A stretch of 64,000 bases of DNA from contig NC_051093.1 of assembly GCF_901709675.1 (NCBI RefSeq), positions 2,873,053 to 2,937,052 of the forward strand. The letters are read 5' to 3'. The notes beneath the pieces are model-generated. The model ran no database searches, was not told the DNA's origin, and was given only the letters and a program-made list of their open reading frames with translations. The position numbers were made by a program, and so were the translations under genes. The stretch's first letter is position 1. Every line of letters begins with the position of its first letter. This DNA is from Syngnathus acus. Lineage: Eukaryota > Chordata > Actinopteri > Syngnathiformes > Syngnathidae. Below are positions 15,666-26,493 of this stretch, piece by piece.

Positions 15666-16343
15666 ATGGACGGCAACCTGGCGGCCGTGTGCGCGGTTCT
15701 GCTCGTGTCAGTCGGCCTGCTGACGGAGCGCGTCGGTTGTCAGCACTACTTCCTGCTGCGGCCGGTGCCTAGCGACAGTCTCCCGCTCGTGGACTTGCGG
15801 GAGGACCCGGACCCCGCGCTGGACCCCCGGGAGCGCGACCTCAACGAGACGGAGCTGCGCGGAATCCTCGGGGACTTTGACAGCCGCTTTCTGGCGCTGT
15901 CGCGGCCGCCGCCCCCCGCCTCAGAAGAGGCGCAGGCTAAATCGGCCGAGCTGCCGGAGGTCGATGATGAGATGCGGCAGAGGCTGCCCAAGGAGATCCG
16001 CGCGCTGGACTTGGACGCGCAGATGCTGGGGCGGCGGCACAAGGGCGGCAAGAAGCTAAAGCGGCGCTTGCAGCAGTGGCTGTGGGCGTACTCCTTCTGC
16101 CCGGTGCTGCACTCCTGGACCGACCTGGGCGCGCGCTTCTGGCCCCGCTATGTGCGGGCGGGCAGCTGTCCGGCCAAGCGTTCGTGCTCGCTGCCGGAGG
16201 GGATGACGTGCAAACCTGCCGCGTCCGTGCACCTCACCGTGCTCAGGTGGAGATGCGCGCACAGGAAGGCGGGACTCAAGTGCGCCTGGATCCCTGTGCG
16301 CTACCCCGTCATCACCGACTGCAAGTGCGCGTGCGCCACATAA
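15666..16343 (+). CDS. nog: Noggin, secreted BMP antagonist
   Basis: An intronless frame of 225 residues, as in vertebrate noggins. Noggin is a secreted dimer that binds BMP2/4/7 and blocks their receptors. Seen are a signal peptide (about residues 1-24), the BMP-contacting start QHYFLLRPVPSDSLPLVDL, the conserved ERDLNETELRGILGDF with an N-glycosylation site (NET), a basic heparan-sulphate-binding stretch RRHKGGKKLKRR, and a C-terminal cystine-knot region with nine cysteines (FCPVL, GSCPAKRSCSLPEGMTC, LRWRC, KCAWIPV, DCKCAC). I chose ATG 15666 because it directly precedes the signal peptide and follows a TATA-like box. The central acidic/proline-rich linker is variable. It could be nog1 or nog3; synteny with pctp fits the tetrapod NOG locus. 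Confidence 0.96.
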   Translation: MDGNLAAVCAVLLVSVGLLTERVGCQHYFLLRPVPSDSLPLVDLREDPDPALDPRERDLNETELRGILGDFDSRFLALSRPPPPASEEAQAKSAELPEVDDEMRQRLPKEIRALDLDAQMLGRRHKGGKKLKRRLQQWLWAYSFCPVLHSWTDLGARFWPRYVRAGSCPAKRSCSLPEGMTCKPAASVHLTVLRWRCAHRKAGLKCAWIPVRYPVITDCKCACAT

Positions 16344-16638
16344 ACCGAATATTTGATTGGACGCCACACCTACAAAATAACATTATTTCCCTTCATGGGG
16401 GGAAAAAGTCATCATGTTTAGCGCAAGGTGACTTGCTGCCATATTCCAGAATGTGGAACAAGTTTGGTGACCTATATGCACATGACGTGTATCACTCAGC
16501 ATTATTTGTAACCAGAGTGCGGATGCTCGCCTGGAAATGTTGTCTTTGTCAGAGGTGCATTGTGGATGACGAGTGTGCATCTTGTAAATTAAGAACTTTT
16601 TTTTTGGGGGGGGTGCTATTTATTCTTTATATTCTTTC

Positions 16639-16644
16639 AATAAA
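16639..16644 (+). other. nog: Noggin polyadenylation signal
   Basis: AATAAA 296 bp past the noggin stop codon, the first such hexamer downstream. Confidence 0.7.
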
Positions 16645-18582
16645 ACAAATATGATTTCAAATGTACTCGCCTTCTTCTTTGCACCATCAGTGATGTCATC
16701 AGTTGAGACCGTCTCCCCGTCTTTGTGTACAGTATTTTTCCGTCCTCATTCAGTTTTTCTTAGTGTACTATGTTTTGAGAAAAACGATAATAGAACAAAA
16801 TACAATCCTCCTTAAAAGAACATGCCAAAAACTGTGTAGGGGAGTTTTTTTTTGTTAACTTGGGATCAGTAGAAGGGAGTCTAGACATATCTTGTCGGAG
16901 TTTGGTGGGTGCGTGGGGGCTTGCAGTCTGGCGGCGTGCCAGCTCGCGGCGCTCTCCCACACGCCGCCTAATTGGAATGTTTTCAAACATCGTCTACGTT
17001 CAAACGATGGCGGACATTTTTTGTCTGCCGTAAATTCTAGCGCTTTCGGGCGGCGGGCTCGGATGGCGGGCTATCCTGCCGTTTGATGTCCAGAGCTCGT
17101 TAATGGGAACTCGGGCTGGTATGCGAGGTCACGGCCCGCTTTGATGTCAGCCGCCGTTTGTAAAAGATCAGGAAGCGTGGCAACTTTTTACGCCTTCTGC
17201 AGGTTGCGAAGGCCGAAAACTGGACGCGCGTTCCAGGAGGAAGCATCTCCAGACATCTGCGACTCGTCCCTGGCTCAAATTGCGGAGGTGCTACGGTCAT
17301 CCATGCCTTTTGCAATTTTTAGGGAGTGTTTTCCTATCAGTTGGTGGTGCTAGTGCACCTTTAAGTGTGTTTTAAGACAGAAGAAGAAATCAAAACATTC
17401 AGGGCAGTTGTTGAGAAAATGGGAGAATTCTTTCCAAAAAGCAGCCTGCGTTGGCGTCATATCAACATGGAGGTGAAAACCTATTTCAGATTTGGGTGTC
17501 GGGGGGGGGGTTGCCAAGGAATTCTCGCTCAGCGTGTTTGATCCGACCTTGCCGCCATCAATCAGATGGCGGGCCTGCTCACGCTTTTTCAACTCCAAGA
17601 AGCCAAACAAAAAGTAGTTTTCACATAAATTCGCGTAACCTGACTAAAAAAAACATGTAACAGCCAGTTTAGTCTATATTGTCTTAATAGCAAGGACAAA
17701 AAGTGGACTCATTAAGCTTAAGGTTTGAAGGATGGGGAAGGCTCAGACAGATTCCCATCCGAGGTTTTGGAACTCTCAGACTTGAGGACTCCGCAGCCGT
17801 GACGGATGTTGACCGAGATAAGACGGACGAGCGGCTTTGTTGTCCCTTAGCAGAGCTGCTCCTCAATATCAACGCAACTTTGTTGATTTAGAAACCAGCG
17901 AGCCCTGATCGGGTTTCCAAACTTTCCCTTTGAAATGGAAGCGCAGGAGACACTCCACCGTCCCCTGAGGTCCTCCAATGGCCTCCAAAATCCCTGGACA
18001 GTCCAAACATGTACATTTAAAAGTCAAAGCAGAGACTATGATAATCAGATTTGCTTCTTTTTTATACAAATTATTATTTTCCATCAAAAGCCCTTTCTCA
18101 GTCTTGCTTTTGCTGTATTATAGTTTTAGGTGTCACAAAAGCAAAGAATATTGGCGTCAAAGTCACTTTTGTGCTTGTTTCACGTCACAAAATGTTGTTT
18201 TCCGACACTTTCTGCTTAGAAACTGGTGACACGTGTTTAATTAGTGATGGCTAAAAAACGATATATGAAAGTAATGCTATTTTGGGAATTTCAGGTGGTG
18301 GTCAAATAGTTGAAAATGTCCCGCAGAGGACAACTGATATCATGTAGTGAACCCGATGTACTATTTTTCATTTATCGTGTTAAAAAATAATGGCAGCTGT
18401 TCAATGAAGCCTTGGCTTTCTAGAGCAACAGCGCCATCGAGTGGCTCCGAAATTCCTCACAAGTTTTCCTGACGTGTAGTCTTTGGTGGCAAAATTACTC
18501 CATCTCTGTTCATTTCAATATATTTCTGTTACAAGCAGTCATTCGAGTCCAAGCACTATTTTGTGAGTTTTTAATCGTGTGG

Positions 18583-18618
18583 TGACGTCACGACCGTGAC
18601 GTTACGCTCGTGACGTAG
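18583..18618. promoter_or_regulatory. mprip: Cluster of three CRE-like sites before mprip
   Basis: TGACGTCA at 18583, TGACGTTA at 18597 and TGACGTAG at 18611 lie at 14-bp spacing, 120-160 bp before the mprip start codon. This suggests a CREB/ATF-responsive TATA-less promoter; binding is inferred only from sequence. Confidence 0.5.
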
Positions 18619-18740
18619 ACAGTCAACTAACGTGCGAGCGATAACGAGCGGAGGACACGAGAGACGAACAGAGCGCAAGACAGCGAAGAGAGGAGGGCAG
18701 TAGCAACACCCACAACAACAACAAAAAAAAGAAGAAAAAG

Positions 18741-20451
18741 ATGTCGAACGACCCGTGCGAGAGGTTTCAGGCGAACTTTTTCAACAAAAGCAAGTGTCAG
18801 AACTGCTTCAAGTCACGCGAGCTGCACCTGCCCGCGCGCCCACGAACGGAGCACGTAAGGACAAAACCAAATGTTGTATTTTGAAAGCCTTCGACTCATC
18901 ACTTGCTAATTAATGTTCGCTTTATTGAGCTAATGCTGCATCGCTTCCTTCAAGCCGAGTCACGTGATGTCCTCTTCTAATATGGAAATGTTCTTCACAG
19001 GTGCTACCAAGCACCTCCTAGTTTAATATGGCACAATTAAGCTTCATTGATGTTTTTTTGAGGTGATAATAGCACCTTGGACTTCTTTTGAGTTTCATAT
19101 CTAAGAACCGAAACTATTGGATCACGGCTGGTGCTATTCAGAATCATTAGGAAGGATCCTACATAGGACCCAAAAGTAGTTTCCCGATGCGATGGGTGAT
19201 TCATTTTGCAAAGCGGCCACATTAAAACTGGAGCGCTTGAGCTAAGCTAACATGTTAACTTGCAAAATATTGAATCCTTGTGCAGGCCAAGGCGCTGTAC
19301 GCCGGCTGGCTGTGTTTGGCACCTGAGGGGGCTGTCTTTGACAAGACTCCGCACAGATCACGGGTAAGGCGGTGCCGTCTTAACACTGTGATGATGAAGA
19401 TGATTTTTTTCTGACCCACCCCGGAACCTCCTTTTGCTCCAGCAGAAATGGCAGCGTCGTTTCTTCGTCCTGTATGAAGACGGCGTTGTGACCTTCGCAC
19501 TGGATGAGCTGGTGAGGCGGGCGGGCGGGCGGCCATGTTGCTCCAGATGTTTCACAGGGGATTTAGGATTAGTCCCAATGCTAATGCACATGCACCCCCT
19601 CCTTCTCCTCCTCCCCGCTTTAACCTTTACAACCCCCTCAAATGTTAATTCAGATATTAAGTCATACAATATTATCTGCTCTACATTTTTTACAAAATGT
19701 TTTCATCAGAGATGCAAGTAAACATTTCTAGGTGGTTTTATTTTTGTGTTGATCTGAATCTGTCCTTTTTTTTTAATGAATGAAGTGTGAGGTTTGTTTT
19801 CTGTCCACCAGCCCAGCACCTTACCTCAGGGCACACTAGACATGAATGCGTGCACGGCCGTGTTGGATGCTGAAGTGCGCACGGGCCAGAAGAACGCCTT
19901 GTGCATCGTCACCGCGCGTCGGCAAGTCTTTGTTCGTGCCGACAACAAGGACACCATCAGCGGGTACGTGCGCGATGACGCTCCGCTCACTTCCTGTCTT
20001 CTCCGGCCTTTTTCTGTTCTCATGCTTGGGCTCTCCTGCCAGGTGGCGTGATCAGCTAGCTGCCTTCGTGCAGGCCAACGGCAACAATGTCAAGAAGAAG
20101 CGCAAAGTGGACATCATCTGCGTGCAGGTACGAAATGAAAATTCTCAACTTGGTCACGTCAGCGTCTTCAACTTAAGCACTCTTATTCTCTGACAGGCTC
20201 CGTCACCGGCCAAGATGGCCGCCCCAGGCCCCACTTTTCAAGCGCTAGTGCTTGCAGATGGCCAACATCAGGAAGACCAACAGGTTGAGAAGATCCCGGT
20301 CTGGAATGTCACAGGGGGCCACGCCCTCGCAACAGGTGAAGTCCAAGTCCAAAGTTTGCATCCATGCGGAGATCTGACTGAGCCGGAGACCAAGTCCATC
20401 CAAACTTGTGCTAACAACCTAAGGTGACTACCAATCCAGTTCTTGCTCTGA

Positions 20452-20502
<51 letters not shown>

Positions 20503-23500
20503 GTTGATGCTCGTCACGCTTTGCAGCTGCGACTTTGCAGCGGGGAAGCTCTCGATGAGTGGCGAGGCGTCCGGGCAAGAGCAGGAAGTGAGAATGTACT
20601 CGTCCAGGAGTGACGCCCGCACCTCAGAGCGAGAGGTAAACGCTTGCAGATGACTTTAATCAGCCCTTTTTTCAAATAAACATGAATGCTGTCCACGAGT
20701 TCTGTAGTGGAAGTCATGTGACCAAACACTGCATCCCCATTGGCTCTGTCGCACACTTGTCAGATGGCAGCTATTGGCATCTGTACAGCTTCTGGCTGGA
20801 TGCCGCTTTGATCGAGACCTGAGTGCGTGTCAGCATTTTCTGGACCGGCTCTGGACAGCTTTTTGGATTACAATCTCCAAAAAGCTTCCAGTGCTCGGTG
20901 CAGTGATCCAGTGGAGCAATGTCCCCCCCCCCCGTGATGCTCAGTGGTGGGCTAATCCTCACTGCTGAGCACCCGAACGCAAATGCAACCAACTGTTCCA
21001 CTTTACTTGAAATCACGACAACATTGTAATTGATTTCATCAAATGTGTCTTTTTTGCAGCCCGATTTGTTAAACTTCAAAAAAGGTTGGCTGGTCAAGCT
21101 GGACGACGACGCTCAGGTGAACAAAAATCTTTTCTTGTTCAAGCACTGGAGTGTGTCAACTTTGTATTTGTCGCTCTCTAGTGGAGGAAGTACTGGTTCG
21201 TCCTGTCTGCTGACTGCCTCAACTTTTACAAAGACGCAGTGGCTGAGGAGGTTTGTCGAAACGCAGCTTTTCTGGGTTATTTTGCTTCTCGTTTTTGTGC
21301 CGTAACGTTTTCATTCCTGCCGCCAGGCTTCGGAGCAGGAAGGCGAAGTGGACCTGAGCGAGTGCTTCAAAGTGACCGAGCAGCAGGTCCACAAGAACTA
21401 TGGCCTCCAGATTCACGTAAGACACTTAATTTTTTCTTCTTCTTCCCAAACGTAAACTTTTACGCTTCTCTCAACATGTTGCAGACTCCGAAAAGAATCT
21501 TCACGCTGTCGGCCATGACGGCGGGAATACGTCGGAACTGGATCCAAGCACTCATGAAAAATGTGCACACTGCTCCTGATGTCACTGGGTAACTTGTTTA
21601 TGACTTTTGTAGGGTGAAACGACTGGTCGCTAATCATGTGACACGTGTTGCAGTTTGTCTCGCTCAGTGGTGGTCCTCAGTCCGAACCCAGAATCTTTGG
21701 TCAAACCGGACGTGGCTCCTGATTGGTCGGAGTCAGATCGGCGTTCCAAGCCCCGGAGCGTTCTGGAGCGAAGGCGGGAAGGTCGCTACAAGACTTTTGA
21801 CTGGACCGACTTTCGGCCTCCCGGGAGATCGACGGATGTCGATCGGTCTCCGGCCCCGCCTCCTCCGCTGTACGGCGAGCTGGAGAAGAAGAAGAGAAGG
21901 GAGGCCCGGAGGAGGCGCTACGAGAGCATCCTGGGTTTGCCTCCTGGCCGAGAGGTGATGGGCGATGCGGCGGCCGCCGCCGGCAGCCTGAAGGATGAAA
22001 TGGAGGCTTGTTGGAAGCAGGTGGAGATGAAGAACTCTCTGCGCAATGCCAAGATCCTCCACATCGACGACGACAACAACAACGCCGACGCCTCGCCCGA
22101 CTACAAAAAGGCGGTCAGTACACGACTGGCTAGCATGCTTACTAACTCACGATAACAAAGTAGCTAATTTAGTTATTTGTATGTTGCAAGTTTGAGGATC
22201 TCAAGTGTCAACTGGAATTGTCAGAGCGCAGCCGACTGGAGCTGGAAGCTTGCCTGACCATGTGGACTTTTTATCACGCCAGGGCAACGGTAAACGCTGA
22301 CGTTCATCTTCTCGACCAAACATTATGACTGCGTCAAGTCACGTTTCCTCCTCTCTTGTCTTTGCCAAAGTCGGAATGTGTTCACACATCCGGAGATGAT
22401 GTTCACTCTCTGGGTGAAAGTCCGGTGGTTGGAATCCCAGAAAGCAGAATTCACGAGCGCCGGCATCTTGTCGACGACACGCCCGCAACGTGGCCCGGCG
22501 AGAAGGACGAGCATTTGGTTCCCGTCTGGTGCGAGAGCTTGGCCTTCACGGTGTCAGACAGCTCAGACCTTCAGACTGACCCTGAATCTCCAAACGAAGC
22601 TCTGGACATGGATTTCACGTGTGACCAAAGTGAGCTTCCCGGCACGGACGGTCCGCTGTGTCCGGACTCCGAAGGGGATTGTCGGTGTATAGCGATGAAC
22701 GGCGTGGCCGAGGCGGGCGGCGACCAGCCAGAAGCGAGAAAGCTCTTTCAGGAAGTGGAGATCCTGAGCGGTCAGAAGGAAGCCCTCAACCAGCGCAATC
22801 AAGAAATGCTCAACCAGCTGAGCGAGGCCGACCGTGAGATCCAACGTCTCAAGGAAGAGCTCAGTCTCAGGTGTCCTAAAAAGACGGAGGACCTGGAGCG
22901 GGAACTTCTGGAGAAGGACCAGCGGCTCATGGAGGCACAGACCCGTATCACCTCCCTGGAGGACAGGCTGGGGGACGCCGAGATACTCCTGCGGCAGCGA
23001 GAGGAGGACCAGGAGGCTGCCGTGGCTAATGACGGGGTCACAAGCGTGGGAAAGGCCGAGGGCTTCCTACTGCGATGCTTCCAAGCCACCGAGGCCAAGC
23101 TGACGGAGCTTGAGCGGAATCTCCACCAATCGGAGCTCAGCTGCAGGCGGCTCCAGGCCGAGAACCGAGCCCTGAAGGAAGCAGGGAAGCTCCATGGACA
23201 AAACAAAGCCGACTTTCCTAGGCCCGCTCCCGCAGACGCCAGAACGCAGCAGATGCTGAAGTGGAGCTTGCTCAGGTGGAAGGTTCTGGACAGGTTCTTG
23301 GATGTTGTTGATAGACTGGAGGCGGAGAAGGAGGCAGGGCATCCGTCCGCTTCCCGCCAGCTGAAACTGGAGGAGCTTTGCAGCGAGCTGATGGATGGCG
23401 TCAACGCCAACGCTTCCCACTCACAGGAACAAGATGAGGAGCTTCTCAGTGACGTGGCACCCCAGAAAAGTCTGGAAAATCAAATATTGATGTTGGGGCG

Positions 23501-25350
23501 GAACCTTCTCAGGGAAGATGACAGCCCCGCCGTTTTGGATGGGAAACTCAAGGAGAACATTCAGCAAGTTCTAGGGAATGCTCAACGTTCCAACGCATCA
23601 GAAAGCGGCGGGACATCGGCGGATGGCGAGCAACCCAACGTGCTGGACAACAGCGGTGTGGAATTTTTGGGGCTGATCGTCCAGATCTTCTCGTCCTGGA
23701 TCAACGTGGTGTCCTCCGACACGCGGGACAAAGTCGGGATGACGGCCGAGCATTTGCGGGCCACCTTCCTCTTCTCCACCGAGGCGGCCTTCTGCTGTCA
23801 CATGACCAGCAAGTGCGACCGCCTGCTGGAAGAAAATGCCCAACTGCAAAGGCGACTTTCCCACGCTGAGAAGCGAGTTGCTAGCGTCGACGCCGGCTGC
23901 CAGACGCAACAGGAAGCGCAAGAAGAACAAGAAGAAGAAGGAGGCCAGGAAGTGGCAAGACACCAGGATGCGGGTCGAGTGACTGCGCTGATGGATCGTG
24001 TGAGTCATCTGGAGGAGGAGCTGTCAGTCAACAGACAGAAACTGAGCTCAGATCAGAGGCGACATGACGAGGAGATGCGCAACTTGAAGGTAGGGGCCCA
24101 CAAAACACCTTCAAGGAGCTTCATTGAAGATTCTAAATTGTCTATGTTTACAAAGAATTTTTGCGTCATTATTGATGTCTGGTAACTTCGGTTGCTTTGG
24201 TCTTTATGTATAACTTCAACATTTTTTTCATCAGGTGGAGTGCGAGCGTGGGTTGGCCGCCATGGAAGCGTGTCACGTGAAGGTGGCCGAGGAGCTGCAG
24301 CAGCGACACCTTCAGAAAGTTGACTGCCTCCTGGCCGAGAGAGACAGGATACTGAACGAGGAGGCGGTCGCCACGGCAACCGGTGAGATGCTCCCTCGTG
24401 TGTGCGTGCGTGTGTCGACAATGGGAAGCGGCTGGTCAAAACATGGAAAATGATGAGTCATCAATTTGCTGTTTGTCGGGGTCAGCCATCGAGGCCATCG
24501 AGCGCGCTCACCGCGTCGAGCTGGACAAAGAAGTGCAGAGGAGATCTCAAACGCTCAATGTGACAGGCAATGCGCTCATGGAAGAAGTCTACAAGCTCCA
24601 CAGGTACCCGCCAACAGCAGCCTGTTAGCATGTTAGCGTGTTCCGCATCAACCAGTGTGTTTGCATACCCGCAGTGAGGAGCTGGCGTCCTGTCAGCGGG
24701 AGCTGGAGGATCTCTCCTATGGGTTCACCCTCAAGTGTGTGGAGATTGGTCACATGACTCAGGAACTGGATGAGCTGAAGAAAACGCTGAGTCAGCAGCA
24801 GCAGGAGAAGCAAGACCTGATGGACCAAAACCAGGTACTAAACTGCAAAGAAATTGACCTAAAATGATTGGTGGAGAAACAATATTGTCAAATATCTGCA
24901 GACTTTCATTTTTGGCGGAAGAATTCGGTCTCTACCCCGTGGGAGGAGCATTATTTTGATATGTCGTCTTACAGGAGCTGAGCACTCACCTGGCAGCCGA
25001 GGTGAGTCGACTGATTGAACGGGATGTACTTCCTGTAAATCAGGACGACAACATTTACAAGATGGAGGTGAGTAGACTAAATGGGAACCATCCTATATAC
25101 TGAATAAATATAGTTCACAATGCATTACTATACTGTAAAGACATTTTTAGGGAAAATGTAGGATATCTTGGTCCACTATAAGGGAAAAAATATTATTTGG
25201 GGCGAAAGGAATGAGTAAATGAAGGTGTGCTTGCAGCTCCTGCTGCGTGTAAAGGAAAGCGAGCTCCAGAGCATGAGGCGACAGGTCGCCGCCCTGCAGG
25301 ACAACCTGCTGGCCACACAACAGATCCGAGTTAATTGGAGTGACGAATAA
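18741..25350 (+). CDS. mprip: Myosin phosphatase Rho-interacting protein
   Basis: Nineteen phase-consistent exons: 18741-18854, 19286-19363, 19446-19511, 19812-19963, 20043-20127, 20197-20423, 20527-20635, 21060-21116, 21182-21250, 21327-21416, 21485-21588, 21654-22113, 22191-22289, 22371-24089, 24235-24382, 24486-24603, 24675-24834, 24975-25067 and 25237-25350 (1353 residues). MPRIP is an actin-binding scaffold that brings RhoA and myosin phosphatase to stress fibres. Seen are the actin-targeting start FQANFFNKSKCQNCF, PH1 (about 43-155, KWQRRFFVLYEDGV), PH2 (about 281-380, FKKGWLVKL, KYWFVLSADCLNFY, RRNWIQALMKNVH), the KTFDWTDFRPP motif and long coiled coils (620-760 and 1040-1350), ending with the family block STHLAAEVSRL...LLLRVKESELQ. 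The C-terminus stops about 80-90 residues earlier than mammalian MPRIP. The two PH domains exclude TRIOBP. Confidence 0.94.
20452..20502. repeat. (AATC)n tetranucleotide repeat
   Basis: About 12 perfect AATC units inside mprip intron 6, ending 24 bp before the exon 7 acceptor, so it occupies the branch-point/pyrimidine-tract neighbourhood. Confidence 0.95.
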
Positions 25351-26493
25351 CGAACGACACAGGAAGAAGCAGGTCGGAAATTCTGCTGAAGCCTCTCATG
25401 TAGCATATAAATTATCTCTGTATATCATTTTTTTCTCAGGCAATTCTTGAAGGTTAGTAGTGTTGTTTTGTACATTTTGGCCGTGGTGTAAATATTTCTT
25501 GCTTATTATTATGTCAATTCTGCTTGGAAAAGTCACTTGAACACATAAGGAAATTTCATATTTATTATTTTATTTGAGTCGCATATTTATTATTTCCTTG
25601 TGTTTCACAATAAAGACAAAAAAGTGAACTGTTTGTTGACTCAATAAAAAAAGCATCCTGGGATGACTGTCAAGTATTTCCACATTAGTATTTTAAAACA
25701 AAATATCCATGAAATATTTTAGAGTTAGGACTGTAAAACTACATTCTATGCTCAGAGGTTATTTTGAGGTTTATACGCAATCGTCAATCGCCTTGTTCCT
25801 TTACTCTTACTTTGGAAACAACACTACGTCTTCCGGTTTTGTTGTATTTGTTTGAATGACGACGTGATGACAGCTTTTGTCACAACAACAACATCATCAT
25901 CATCATCTTTAAATAGTGAGTACCCATTACAACACCGTATTATTCAGATTTGATTAATATTACCCGTTTACCGCATGTCTTGTACGCGGCTTTTCGTTGT
26001 GATGACAAAAAAAAAACATTGACTACGTGTACGCGCTATGCTAGCTGTCCGGCCAGTTAGCATGCTAAGCAACTAGCATGGTGTGGGCTGGTTGGTGGGC
26101 CTGCTGAAGCCGGCGGAAGAGGTTAGTCAGCGTGGAGAGCCTGGCCCGGGACCCGGCCGGAACCTCTGCACCACAGCTGCTGGTAAGAAAGTCCACTTCG
26201 TCATTTGTTCAAAAATAAAATATTACTTTTTAATGAGGGTTACGTGTAAAGTAACGTCGCTGTTTGGTTTTGACCATATTAAATTCTTAGCTCGTACTGT
26301 AAATAACATTAACATAGAATTAAAATTGTGTATGAAAACGTATAAAACGAGAAACTAACTAGAGGAAAAAAACAGACAATTGCTTGAAGCTGCTCATCAA
26401 TGTTGCTATTTTGATCAAAGAAAATTACGGTCTATTGGAGCTGCTATTGTCTGTATGACCATATTAAACTGTAATCAAATTCGTGTTTCAGCA
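25351..26493. other. mprip 3' end and upstream region of the ePHD gene
   Basis: It holds the mprip 3' UTR to about 25630, AT-rich spacer, and probable non-coding 5' exon material for the next gene (GC-richer text near 26.05-26.19 kb ending in a GTAAGA-type donor at 26183). The acceptor before the next gene's ATG is at 26491. Confidence 0.5.
25609..25614 (+). other. mprip: mprip polyadenylation signal
   Basis: AATAAA 259 bp after the mprip stop. Its closeness supports the view that the shortened C-terminus is the real end of the gene. Confidence 0.65.

Larger units (their letters stand above)
16344..18740. other. nog-mprip interval
   Basis: It contains the noggin 3' UTR up to about 16660, then 2 kb without recognised genes. 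A GC-richer patch at 16.88-17.10 kb and another at 17.13-17.30 kb could be conserved regulatory DNA. The mprip promoter and 5' UTR occupy the right end (about 18.57-18.74 kb). Confidence 0.5.

Noticed and set aside
18741-25350. Alternative identity as TRIOBP instead of mprip
   Set aside because: The N-terminal FQANFFNKSKCQNCF block and two PH domains are specific to MPRIP.
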